NCBI RefSeq assembly: GCF_023516455.1
Contig: NZ_JAMGBA010000002.1
Location: forward strand, 458,501-522,500
Length of the DNA stretch: 64,000 nt
Reading direction: 5' to 3'
From: Sphingomonas caseinilytica
GTDB lineage: Bacteria > Pseudomonadota > Alphaproteobacteria > Sphingomonadales > Sphingomonadaceae
This document shows positions 53,502 through 61,691 of this stretch, piece after piece (positions within the stretch are counted from its first letter, which is position 1; the number at the start of each line of letters is the position of its first letter). Under the pieces are notes generated by a model. It had not been told where the DNA came from. It saw only the letters and a list, made by a program, of their open reading frames with translations, and searched no databases. The position numbers were made by a program, and so were the translations under genes.

Positions 53502-54712
53502 CCGAAGATCCGCCTAACCTTGTCCAATCCCCGCACCAGTGCCTCGATATCGCCTGCATCGCTGTGCGCGGCGAAACTGGCGCGCGCCGTGGCCGGGACG
53601 CCGAGATAGTCCATCAAAGGCTGCGCACAATGGTGGCCGGCTCGAACCGCAACGCCCGTGTCGTCCAATATGGTGCCGATGTCGTGCGGGTGCACCCCGT
53701 CCAATGCGAAGCTGACGATCCCTGCGCTATCATCCGGTCCGAAAATGGTGATGCCCGGCACGTTGCGAAGCGCAGCCCGGCATTCGGTTACCAGCGCGCT
53801 CTCGTGGGCATGCAAGGCGTCCAGCCCGATGCCGTTCACCCAGTCGATTGCGGCCTTGAAGCCGATCGCGCCCACCACGTGCGGCGTACCTGCTTCAAAC
53901 CGCGAGGGTGCGGGCAGGTAGGTTGTCCTCTCGAACGTCACGCGATCGATCATCGCGCCGCCGCCATGCCAAGGCGGCATCGAGTCGAGGATTTCCTTCC
54001 GCGCCCACAGAGCGCCGATTCCCGTTGGCCCATAGATCTTGTGTGCCGAGAAAACGTAGAAATCGGCACCGATCGCGGAGACATCGACCGGAAGTCGCGC
54101 GGCTGCCTGACAGCCGTCGAGGAGCAACTTCGCACCGACCTTGTGGGCAAGTTCTGCTGCGCGCTTCGCATCGAGGATGGAACCGAGCACGTTTGACACA
54201 TGCGCGAATGCGACCAGCTTATGCTGTTCGGTCAGCATCGCTTCGGCTTCGTCGAGATCGATGCGGCCATGCGAATCAAGCGGGCAGACGTCGATGTGCG
54301 CGCCGACGCGTTCGGCAAGCAGCTGCCACGGCACGATGTTGGAATGATGCTCAAGCTGGCTGAGCAGGATGCGATCGCCCGCCTTCAAATTGGCCATGCC
54401 CCAGCTTTGCGCGACCAGGTTGATCGCTTCCGTGGCGCCGCGGGTGAAGACCACCTCATGTTCTTCGCCGCCGATCAGCGCAGCAGTTGCCGCGCGAGCC
54501 GCCTCGAAGCTGGCGGTCATCGCCGCGGAGCGTTCGTAAACGCCGCGGTGGACCGTCGCATAATCATGGCCATAGGCACGGGTGATCGCGTCGATCACCG
54601 CCTGCGGCTTCTGCGCGGTCGCGGCGCTGTCGAGATAATGCCAACCGGCCGGGATCGCCGGGAACTGGTCGCGTACGGCCAGTGCGGAATTGAGGTGAGC
54701 CTGCAGGTTCAT
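53498..54712 (-). CDS. sufS: SufS cysteine desulfurase
   Basis: 404 aa, PLP enzyme that supplies sulfur for clusters. PLP Lys225 lies in FSAHKIYGPTG, substrate residues in SQLEHHSN, and the persulfide Cys in GHHCAQP near residue 360. The ATG at 54712 overlaps the sufD stop (ATGA); the longer frame to 54904 reads antisense-like sequence of sufD in another phase and is not part of the protein. Confidence 0.96.
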   Translation of the reverse strand: MNLQAHLNSALAVRDQFPAIPAGWHYLDSAATAQKPQAVIDAITRAYGHDYATVHRGVYERSAAMTASFEAARAATAALIGGEEHEVVFTRGATEAINLVAQSWGMANLKAGDRILLSQLEHHSNIVPWQLLAERVGAHIDVCPLDSHGRIDLDEAEAMLTEQHKLVAFAHVSNVLGSILDAKRAAELAHKVGAKLLLDGCQAAARLPVDVSAIGADFYVFSAHKIYGPTGIGALWARKEILDSMPPWHGGGAMIDRVTFERTTYLPAPSRFEAGTPHVVGAIGFKAAIDWVNGIGLDALHAHESALVTECRAALRNVPGITIFGPDDSAGIVSFALDGVHPHDIGTILDDTGVAVRAGHHCAQPLMDYLGVPATARASFAAHSDAGDIEALVRGLDKVRRIFG

Positions 54713-55449
54713 GCCGCCACCTTCCTCAGTGCTTGGCGCGCCACTTCGGCAATGCCCTGGTCGTTGCCTTCGATCTCGTCCCACAGGCCCCCGACAAAGC
54801 CTTCCAGCAGCAAAGCGCGGGCCGTCGCCGGGTCCATTCCGCGAGCCGCGGCATAGAAGAGTTGGTTCTTGTCCAACTCGCCCACCGTCGCGCCGTGCGC
54901 GCATTTCACGTCGTCGGCGAAGATCTCCAGCTCCGGCTTGGCATTGGCGGTGGCACCGCGATCGAGCAGCATCGCTTTCACCGATTGCTCGGCGTCCGTC
55001 TGCTGGCCTTCGCGTGCCACTTCGATGCGGCCGAGGAAACTGCCTGTCGCCTTGTCGCCAAGCACGCTTCGGATCATCTGGTGCGACGTTGCGCCGGGCG
55101 CGACATGCCGCAGCGTGGTGACGATCTCCAGCGTGGAATCGCCGCCGCCGATGTTCGCGCCGTAGAAGGCAAAGTCGGCGCCTTCGTGCATCGTCACATC
55201 GAGTTCGAAGCGGCCGTAGCGTGCCGCATTGTTAAGCGCGAAAATGCGCGCGACCGCGCCTGCTTCCAGCACCATTTCAACGCGGCGCACGTCAACCTCT
55301 TCGCCGCTCGGGAGCCAGATTTGCTGCAGTTTTTGCTGCGCAGCAATTTCAACCCGCGCAGGGGAGTCAAGCGATGTCCATACCGACGCCAACGCGTCGA
55401 TGTCGGCGTAGCGATAAGCCTCCAGCTTGCGGGTCGGGAGCGCCGTCAT
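54709..55449 (-). CDS. sufD: SufD scaffold protein
   Basis: 246 aa, partner of SufB in the SufBCD scaffold. The conserved beta-helix core and the C-terminal FADDVKCAHGATVG and DPATARALLLEGF blocks are intact. It is short: family members are usually 380-430 aa, and the N-terminal domain is largely missing, as in several alphaproteobacteria. ATG 55449 has GAGG five bases upstream and overlaps the lipoprotein stop; GTG 55455 is possible. Confidence 0.9.
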   Translation of the reverse strand: MTALPTRKLEAYRYADIDALASVWTSLDSPARVEIAAQQKLQQIWLPSGEEVDVRRVEMVLEAGAVARIFALNNAARYGRFELDVTMHEGADFAFYGANIGGGDSTLEIVTTLRHVAPGATSHQMIRSVLGDKATGSFLGRIEVAREGQQTDAEQSVKAMLLDRGATANAKPELEIFADDVKCAHGATVGELDKNQLFYAAARGMDPATARALLLEGFVGGLWDEIEGNDQGIAEVARQALRKVAA

Positions 55450-55934
55450 CCGCACCTCACCCGGATATAGCCGCCACCAGCTCCGTCGGTCAGGACGTCT
55501 CCCGCCGGATTGATCGAATAATGCGCTTCGGCCGGTGCGCCGGTCGCTTCGATCTTGCCGCTAAGCGCAAACTCGTTGGTCGCTGGCGTCGAGAAGCTTT
55601 CGCCCACGATCACGAAGTCAGGATGGCGCACCGTTCGGCCGGAAATCGTAAGCCGGCTATGATCCGCAAGATCCGCGCAACCAGCTTTGCTCTCTGCCCA
55701 TGTACCACGGAACTTGGCCGGGATCGGTGCAGGTTCGGGAGCCGTCGGATGCGCGCCATCCACTTCCGCGAAGGGCGGCATGGCCGAATTGGCATTTGCT
55801 TCCTCGGGAGTATTTGAAGACGCCGATCCCGCTGCGCTTTCGTCGTGCGCATTCGCATTCTCTGCAGACGGAGCGTTGGGCGCATTGCAGGCCGCGATCA
55901 GGAACATGGGAAGGATGACGAGCTTGCGTGTCAC
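55446..55934 (-). CDS. Lipoprotein embedded in the suf operon
   Basis: 162 aa from GTG 55934. Lipobox LIAAC (Cys16), then an Asn/Glu/Ala-rich linker, and a C-terminal domain of about 95 residues starting at PAKFRGTWAESKAGC with two further Cys (AGC and the terminal VRCG). The GTW...C pattern resembles small envelope lipoproteins of unknown function. It lies between sufC and sufD with four-base overlaps on both sides, so it is expressed with them. No known SUF part is a lipoprotein. Confidence 0.8.
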   Translation of the reverse strand: MTRKLVILPMFLIAACNAPNAPSAENANAHDESAAGSASSNTPEEANANSAMPPFAEVDGAHPTAPEPAPIPAKFRGTWAESKAGCADLADHSRLTISGRTVRHPDFVIVGESFSTPATNEFALSGKIEATGAPAEAHYSINPAGDVLTDGAGGGYIRVRCG

Positions 55935-56674
55935 GCTGCTGCCTCCGCATAACCTTCACGCTCCAGCTCGTGCGCAAGTTCCGGGCCACCCGAACGAACA
56001 ATCTGCCCGCGCGAAAGTACGTGAACCCTGTCGGGCGTCACATAGTCGAGCAGCCGCTGGTAGTGGGTTATCAGCAGCACCGATTTTTTCGGATCGCGCA
56101 TGATCGAATTGATGCCGTGGCCAACCGCTTTCAGCGCATCGATGTCGAGGCCGCTGTCGGTCTCGTCGAGGATCGCGACCTTCGGATCCATGATGCCAAG
56201 CTGGACCATCTCCGCGCGCTTCTTCTCGCCGCCGGAAAATCCGACATTGACGGGGCGCTTCAGCATCTCCGCATCCATTCCGAGAAGCGCTGCCTTGTCT
56301 TTCGACAGGCGGATGAATTCACCGCCAGTGAGGTCCTTTTCGCCCTTGGAGCGGCGCTGCGAGTTCAATGCTTCGCGCAGGAACTGGAGATAGGAAACGC
56401 CGGGAATTTCGACCGGATATTGGAAGCCAAGAAACATTCCCGCCGCCGCACGCTCATGCGGTTCCAGCGCGAACAGATCCTGGCCGTCAAAGGTCACCGA
56501 TCCTTCGGTCACTTCGTAACCGGGACGGCCGCCAAGCACATAGGCCAGCGTCGACTTGCCGGCGCCGTTGGGACCCATGATCGCATGGATCTCGCCGGTC
56601 GGGATGGTCAAGGTCAGGCCGTTCAAGATTGGCTTCCCGGCGACAGTCGCGTGGAGGTTTTCGATCTTCAGCAC
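55931..56674 (-). CDS. sufC: SufC Fe-S assembly ATPase
   Basis: 247 aa ABC-type ATPase of the SufBCD complex. Walker A GPNGAGKST (about 36-44), signature FSGGEKKR, Walker B VAILDETDSGLD, and the His switch in LLITHYQ. Start GTG 56674 immediately follows the sufB TAA. Confidence 0.97.
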   Translation of the reverse strand: MLKIENLHATVAGKPILNGLTLTIPTGEIHAIMGPNGAGKSTLAYVLGGRPGYEVTEGSVTFDGQDLFALEPHERAAAGMFLGFQYPVEIPGVSYLQFLREALNSQRRSKGEKDLTGGEFIRLSKDKAALLGMDAEMLKRPVNVGFSGGEKKRAEMVQLGIMDPKVAILDETDSGLDIDALKAVGHGINSIMRDPKKSVLLITHYQRLLDYVTPDRVHVLSRGQIVRSGGPELAHELEREGYAEAAA

Positions 56675-58147
56675 TTAACCGACACTTCCTTCCAAACTGA
56701 TCCCGAGCAGCTTCTGCGCCTCGACCGCGAATTCCATCGGCAACTGCTTCAGCACCTCGCGGGCGAAGCCGTTGACGATCAGCGCCACGGCAGCTTCCGT
56801 GTCGAGCCCGCGCGCCATGGCGTAGAACAGCTGGTCTTCGCTGATCTTCGACGTGGTCGCTTCATGCTCGATGGTCGCGGTCGGGTTCCTGACCTCAATG
56901 TATGGCACGGTGTGGGCCCCGCAATCGCTGCCCAAAAGCAATGAGTCGCACTGGGTGAAGTTGCGGACATTCTCCGCGCCCGGAAGCACGCGCACCAGGC
57001 CGCGATAGGTGTTGTTCGACTTGCCGGCGCTGATGCCCTTGGAAACGATCGTCGACCGCGTGCCCGCGCCGATGTGGATCATCTTGGTGCCGGTATCGGC
57101 CTGCTGGTAATTGTTGGTCAGCGCGACCGAATAAAATTCGCCGACGCTGTCCTCGCCCTTCAGGATGCAGCTCGGATATTTCCAGGTGATCGCGCTGCCG
57201 GTCTCTACCTGGGTCCAGCTGACCTTCGACCGGGCGCCACTGCACAGCGCACGCTTGGTCACGAAGTTGAAGATGCCGCCCTTGCCTTCGGCGTCGCCCG
57301 GATACCAGTTCTGGACGGTGGAGTATTTCACCTCCGCATCTTCATGCGCGAAGATCTCGACCACCGCGGCGTGCAGCTGGTTCTCGTCGCGCATCGGCGC
57401 GGTGCAGCCTTCCAGGTAGCTCACATAAGCGCCCTTGTCGGCGACGATCAGGGTCCGCTCGAACTGCCCGGTATTCTCGGCATTGATGCGGAAATAAGTG
57501 CTGAGCTCCATCGGGCAGCGCACGCCTTCGGGCACATAGACGAAGGTGCCGTCGGAAAAGACCGCGCTGTTCAAACAAGCGAAGTAGTTATCGCGCTGCG
57601 GCACCACGCTGCCGAGATACTTCTTCACCAGGTCGGGATACTCCCGGATCGCCTCGCTGATCGACAGGAAGATGACCCCCGCCGCCTTCAGCTCTTCGCG
57701 GAAAGTGGTGGCGACGCTGACGCTATCGAACACCGCATCGACGGCCACCTTGCGCGCGCCCTCGACCCCGGCGAGCACCTTTTGTTCCTCGATCGGAATG
57801 CCGAGCTTTTCATAGGTCCGGCGGATTTCCGGATCGAGCTCATCCAGTGAGGCAAGCTTAGGCTTCGCTTTTGGGGCAGCGTAATAATAGGCGTCCTGGT
57901 AGTCGATCTCGGGAATAGTGAGCTTGGCCCAGTCTACCTCTTCCATCTCAAGCCATGCGCGATAGGCCTTCAGTCGCCATTCCAGCATCCACTCCGGCTC
58001 GCACTTCTTGCCCGAGATGAAGCGGACGGTGTCCTCGTTGAGGCCCTTGGGCGCGAACTCCTGCTCGACGTCCGAGACGAAGCCCCACTCATAATCCTTG
58101 GCGAGCGCCTCGCGCGCTTCGCGGTTGGTGACGGCTTCGTCGGTCAT
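56675..58147 (-). CDS. sufB: SufB scaffold protein
   Basis: 490 aa. The family blocks [18 protein letters not shown], the beta-helix with SYLEGCTAP, and the C-terminal [16 protein letters not shown] are all present with the Cys of the active scaffold ([14 protein letters not shown]). Full length. The ATG overlaps the Rrf2 stop by four bases, so regulator and scaffold are translated together. Confidence 0.97.
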   Translation of the reverse strand: MTDEAVTNREAREALAKDYEWGFVSDVEQEFAPKGLNEDTVRFISGKKCEPEWMLEWRLKAYRAWLEMEEVDWAKLTIPEIDYQDAYYYAAPKAKPKLASLDELDPEIRRTYEKLGIPIEEQKVLAGVEGARKVAVDAVFDSVSVATTFREELKAAGVIFLSISEAIREYPDLVKKYLGSVVPQRDNYFACLNSAVFSDGTFVYVPEGVRCPMELSTYFRINAENTGQFERTLIVADKGAYVSYLEGCTAPMRDENQLHAAVVEIFAHEDAEVKYSTVQNWYPGDAEGKGGIFNFVTKRALCSGARSKVSWTQVETGSAITWKYPSCILKGEDSVGEFYSVALTNNYQQADTGTKMIHIGAGTRSTIVSKGISAGKSNNTYRGLVRVLPGAENVRNFTQCDSLLLGSDCGAHTVPYIEVRNPTATIEHEATTSKISEDQLFYAMARGLDTEAAVALIVNGFAREVLKQLPMEFAVEAQKLLGISLEGSVG

Positions 58148-58545
58148 CGTGCCAATTCCTGAAGCGAAACGGCGCTAAGCGACGTGCGGATCGCATCGCC
58201 GACGACACTCATGTGCGGCTTCACCCGGCAATGCTGGTCAAGCGCGCACTCGTGATTCACGCCATCGGCACACATCGTCAACACGATCGGGCCTTCGACA
58301 GCCTCGACGATATCGGCCAGGCTGATCTCGCAAACCGGGCGGGCCAACGCATAGCCTCCGCCAGAGCCCCGCTGACCAACCAGCAGTCCGTGTGCCGCCA
58401 GCTTCTGCATAAGCTTCTGCGCCGTCGGCAGCGGAACACCGGTCTCGTCGGCGAGCTCTGTCGCTGAAAGGCGCGCAGACGGCTCGCGGCGCGCAGCCGC
58501 GGTCATCATCACGACTGCATAGTCGGCAAGATGAGTGAGTCGCAT
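58144..58545 (-). CDS. Rrf2-family Fe-S-responsive regulator of the suf operon
   Basis: 133 aa. N-terminal winged helix ([23 protein letters not shown], wing [11 protein letters not shown]) and three Cys in IscR spacing: C92, C100, C106 (C-x7-C-x5-C), so a [2Fe-2S] sensor is likely. First gene of the suf operon. A 23-bp inverted repeat sits five bases before the ATG. Expected to repress suf when clusters are abundant, by analogy with IscR. Confidence 0.92.
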   Translation of the reverse strand: MRLTHLADYAVVMMTAAARREPSARLSATELADETGVPLPTAQKLMQKLAAHGLLVGQRGSGGGYALARPVCEISLADIVEAVEGPIVLTMCADGVNHECALDQHCRVKPHMSVVGDAIRTSLSAVSLQELAR

Positions 58546-58550
58546 GGTCT

Positions 58551-58573
58551 AATCGGAGCTTTCCAGTCCGATT
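58551..58573 (-). promoter_or_regulatory. Inverted repeat upstream of the Rrf2 gene, probable operator
   Basis: AATCGGA (58551-58557) and TCCGATT (58567-58573) form a perfect 7-bp inverted repeat with nine bases between, extended by partly matching flanks (CTAATCGGA/TCCGATTTAG). It covers the start region of the regulator, as expected for an autorepressor site. Confidence 0.55.
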
Positions 58574-58599
58574 TAGGCGATTCAGTAGCAATTTACAAC

Positions 58600-58665
58600 G
58601 TCATTGCGAGCGCAGCGAAGCAATCCAGGCTGGATTGCTTCGTCGCTATCGCTCCTCGCAATGAC
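58600..58665. repeat. Intergenic palindromic repeat, REP/MITE-like
   Basis: Two nested inverted repeats: outer 11-bp arms (58600-58610, GTCATTGCGAG, with 58655-58665, CTCGCAATGAC) and an inner 12-bp pair (58617-58628 with 58630-58641) around a single central base. Sequences of the type GTCATTGCGAG...GAAGCAATCCAG recur in intergenic regions of many sphingomonads and other alphaproteobacteria. It lies between the end of the DUF885 gene and the suf promoter and could fold as a cruciform or hairpin. Confidence 0.85.
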
Positions 58666-58668
58666 GAA

Positions 58669-60531
58669 CTACGAGGCCTTCACCTTCGCGATCCACTCGT
58701 TGACCCGCGTTTCCAGCATGCCGAGCGGCATCGATCCCGCCAGCAGGATGGTGTCGTGGAAGCCGCGATCGTCATATTTGGCGCCGAGCTCCGCTTTGGC
58801 CTTGGCGCGAAGCTCTTCGATCTTCAGCTTGCCGACCATGTAGGCCGTCGCCTGTCCCGGATAGACGACATAGCGCTCGATCGCCTTGACGATGCCGCCC
58901 TTTGCGTCGGCCGAATTGTCCTCGACATATTTGATCGCCTGCTCGCGGCTCCAGCGCTTGTGGTGGATACCGCTGTCGACGACGAGGCGGATCGCGCGGT
59001 GCAGTTCGAGCTGGAGGCGACCGAAATCGCGATAGGGGTCCTGGTAGAGACCCATCTCCTTGCACAGCTTTTCGGCATAGAGGCCCCAACCCTCGTCCGT
59101 GGCGTTATAGCCGCTGAACTGGCGGAACGGAGGAACCGAGCCCTTGGGCAGTTCGGACAGGAGGGCACCCTGCAAATGGTGCCCCGGAATGCCTTCGTGG
59201 CAGAACAATACTTCAGCCTCGATCGAGGGCATGTCCGCCATATTGTAGAGGTTGACGTAATAGATGCCGGGGCGCGAGCCGTCGGGGGGCGGGTCGTTGT
59301 AGAATGCCTTGCCGGCGGATTTCTCACGGAACGGTTCGACCGGCTTGATCAGCAATTCGGTCTTCGGCAGCTTGCCGAAGAAGCGCGGCAACTGCGCCTG
59401 GACCTGGGCCTGCGTCTTCTTCGATTCATCGAGATACGCCTGCCTCCCGGCCGGCGTGTTGGGGTAGTAGAATTGCTTGCCGCCCCGAATGTGCGCGAAA
59501 AATTGCTGCAGCGTTCCCTTGAAGCCGACCTTCTCCTTGATGCCTTCCATTTCGCCGTGGATGCGCGCAACCTGGGCCAGGCCAAGCTCGTGCACCTGGT
59601 CCGGCGTCAGGTCGGTCGTCGTGTAGTAGCGGAGCAGCGCCTGATACATGGCGGCGCCATTGGAGAAGCGCCAAATACCGTCGTCGGTACCGGCGCGCCT
59701 TTCCTGATCCTTCAGCGTGGCAATCACCCTCTGATAGGCCGGCCCCACTGATTGGATCAGAGCATCATGGGCCTCGGCGGTCAGCGCGGTCTTGGTCTCG
59801 GCGGGAATGTTGAGCTTGCCGACCTTGGTCTTGAAATCGGCATAGACATCATTGTCCGGCCCCGTGTCGAACGGCGCGCCCTTGATCAGGTTCTGAGACT
59901 GCTCGATGACCTGCGGGAAGACCCACTTGGGCGGCAAATTGCCGAGCTTTTCCCGCTCTTTCGATTCCGCGATCGCCTGGTCGAGATAGGTTGCCGTCGC
60001 GCGGATACGGCTGATGTAGTCGCGGGCGTCCTGCTCCGTATCGACCTTGTGGATGTTGATCAGGAATGCCGGGATATCGGCCTGTGCCCCGTTCATCTGG
60101 TCGAAGACATAAAGGTAGCGGCGATAAGGGAAGACGCTGTCCGAACGCTGGTTGCGATAGTTCAGCAGGTCGTAGCTCAGCTGATCTTCCGCCGAGAGAC
60201 TCGCCCGATCGAACCGGCCAGCCATTTCCGCGACCGCGCGCTGGTCGAGGTCGTGACCGGCGATTGCGGCAGCGTCGCTGAAATCGTTGAGCTTGCCGTA
60301 ATCTCCGTCCTTGATCCCGCGATAGCTTTTGCTCATCGGCGACAGAGCTAATTCAGCCTGGTCATACTCCTCGAAGAAGGTCTTGAGGGCCGCAGCTTGA
60401 TCAACGGGCGGCGTCACGACCGGCGCAGCTGCGGCCTCCGTAGCCGCGGGTGGGGCCAGCATCGGATCGGGCTGGGTCGTGGTGCATGCGGCAAGTAACG
60501 CCGTCGAGGCGAGCAGAGCTATTCGGTTCAC
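58669..60531 (-). CDS. DUF885 family lipoprotein, putative metallopeptidase
   Basis: 620 aa from GTG 60531 (GAGGG eight bases upstream). Signal peptide with lipobox LLAAC (Cys16), Pro/Ala linker, then the DUF885 domain. The FCHEGIPGHHLQ motif near the centre of the C-terminal half resembles the zinc-binding HExxGHH pattern of M3/M32-like peptidases. Likely envelope-bound peptidase; substrate unknown. Monocistronic by position, divergent from pyrD. Confidence 0.85.
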   Translation of the reverse strand: MNRIALLASTALLAACTTTQPDPMLAPPAATEAAAAPVVTPPVDQAAALKTFFEEYDQAELALSPMSKSYRGIKDGDYGKLNDFSDAAAIAGHDLDQRAVAEMAGRFDRASLSAEDQLSYDLLNYRNQRSDSVFPYRRYLYVFDQMNGAQADIPAFLINIHKVDTEQDARDYISRIRATATYLDQAIAESKEREKLGNLPPKWVFPQVIEQSQNLIKGAPFDTGPDNDVYADFKTKVGKLNIPAETKTALTAEAHDALIQSVGPAYQRVIATLKDQERRAGTDDGIWRFSNGAAMYQALLRYYTTTDLTPDQVHELGLAQVARIHGEMEGIKEKVGFKGTLQQFFAHIRGGKQFYYPNTPAGRQAYLDESKKTQAQVQAQLPRFFGKLPKTELLIKPVEPFREKSAGKAFYNDPPPDGSRPGIYYVNLYNMADMPSIEAEVLFCHEGIPGHHLQGALLSELPKGSVPPFRQFSGYNATDEGWGLYAEKLCKEMGLYQDPYRDFGRLQLELHRAIRLVVDSGIHHKRWSREQAIKYVEDNSADAKGGIVKAIERYVVYPGQATAYMVGKLKIEELRAKAKAELGAKYDDRGFHDTILLAGSMPLGMLETRVNEWIAKVKAS

Positions 60532-60562
60532 GGGCGACACCCTCAATGATGATTATGGCCAT

Positions 60563-60594
60563 GCCGGGTCCCCTCCCGGCTTCTGCCTTTTTCC
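60563..60594 (+). other. Small hairpin in the pyrD leader
   Basis: GCCGGG (60563-60568) and CCCGGC (60575-60580) with a six-base loop are followed by a T/C-rich run. It lies about 75 bases before the pyrD ATG, where an attenuator would be. The stem is short, so it may be chance. Confidence 0.3.
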
Positions 60595-60656
60595 TTGAAG
60601 AAATGAGGGCTCCGGCTCAAGGCCGCCATGGAAATATTCGACAAACGACGGACGTG

Positions 60657-61691
60657 ATGGCCCTTTACAAGCTGCTTCGACCCCTTGCTTTCGCGCTGGA
60701 CGCGGAAACCGCGCACCGCGCCACCATCGCTGCGCTTTCGGTGTCTCTGCCGTTGCCGCTGCCGCGCTTCCCTGCAGAACTGGAACAACAGGTTGCGGGC
60801 CTCAGCTTTCCTTCGCCGGTCGGATTGGCCGCGGGCTTCGACAAAGATGCCGAAGCGCCCGATGCGATCCTCGGCCTTGGTTTCGGCTTTGTCGAAGTCG
60901 GAACGATCACGCCGAAGCCGCAGGCCGGCAATCCTAAGCCCCGCCTGTTCCGTCTCAAGGAAGACCATGGGGTCATCAACCGGATGGGCTTCAACAATGG
61001 GGGGCAGGCGGCGGCACTTGAACGGCTGTCCAAACGGGAGCGGCGCGGGATCGTCGGCGTCAACATCGGGGCCAACAAGGACAGCGCCGACCGCATCGCC
61101 GACTATGTCGCGGGCGTGAAAGCGATGAGCCCGGTTGCCGATTATCTCACCGTCAACATCAGTTCGCCCAACACGCCGGGCCTACGCAACCTGCAGGCGG
61201 GCGGAGAATTGGTCGAACTTCTGGCGGCAGTCCGTGACGCGCGCCAGCCCGGCCTGCCTGTCTGCCTGAAAGTGGCTCCGGACCTTGAGAGCGGCGATCA
61301 CGATCGGATCGTTCGTGCTGCAATCGATAGCGGAATCGACGCGCTGATTGTTTCCAACACCACCATCTCGCGCCCGCCGCTGAAGTCGCGGCATGCCGGG
61401 GAAGCGGGCGGACTATCCGGCCGGCCCTTGAAGTCGCTGGCGCTCGATCAGATCCGCCGATTTCGAGCTTCGTCGGGCGGCGGGATTCCATTGATCGCGG
61501 CGGGCGGGATCGAAGACGCCAGCGATGCCTGGGATCGCATCACCGCCGGCGCTAGCCTAGTCCAGCTCTATTCGGCGATGGTCTATGAAGGGCCCGGGAT
61601 TGCGCGGCGCATCGCCGAGGGACTGAGGGCGCGACTTGGCCTCGCCCAGATGGCGCACATTTCCGAAGCAGTTGGAAGCGACGCCGGCTAG
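60657..61691 (+). CDS. pyrD: Quinone-dependent dihydroorotate dehydrogenase (class 2)
   Basis: 344 aa, membrane-associated flavoenzyme of pyrimidine synthesis. Class 2 features: N-terminal quinone-binding helices before GLAAGFDKDAEA, then VEVGTITPKPQAGNPKPR, the catalytic-base loop NISSPNTPGLR, and VSNTTISR. ATG 60657 gives the standard N-terminus; GTG 60654 is adjacent. Its stop shares a CTAG with the ggt stop on the other strand. Confidence 0.96.
   Translation: MALYKLLRPLAFALDAETAHRATIAALSVSLPLPLPRFPAELEQQVAGLSFPSPVGLAAGFDKDAEAPDAILGLGFGFVEVGTITPKPQAGNPKPRLFRLKEDHGVINRMGFNNGGQAAALERLSKRERRGIVGVNIGANKDSADRIADYVAGVKAMSPVADYLTVNISSPNTPGLRNLQAGGELVELLAAVRDARQPGLPVCLKVAPDLESGDHDRIVRAAIDSGIDALIVSNTTISRPPLKSRHAGEAGGLSGRPLKSLALDQIRRFRASSGGGIPLIAAGGIEDASDAWDRITAGASLVQLYSAMVYEGPGIARRIAEGLRARLGLAQMAHISEAVGSDAG

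Noticed and set aside
58531-59751. 406-aa plus-strand open frame opposite the DUF885 gene
   Set aside because: Antisense to a clear peptidase gene and starting inside the intergenic palindrome; no family features.
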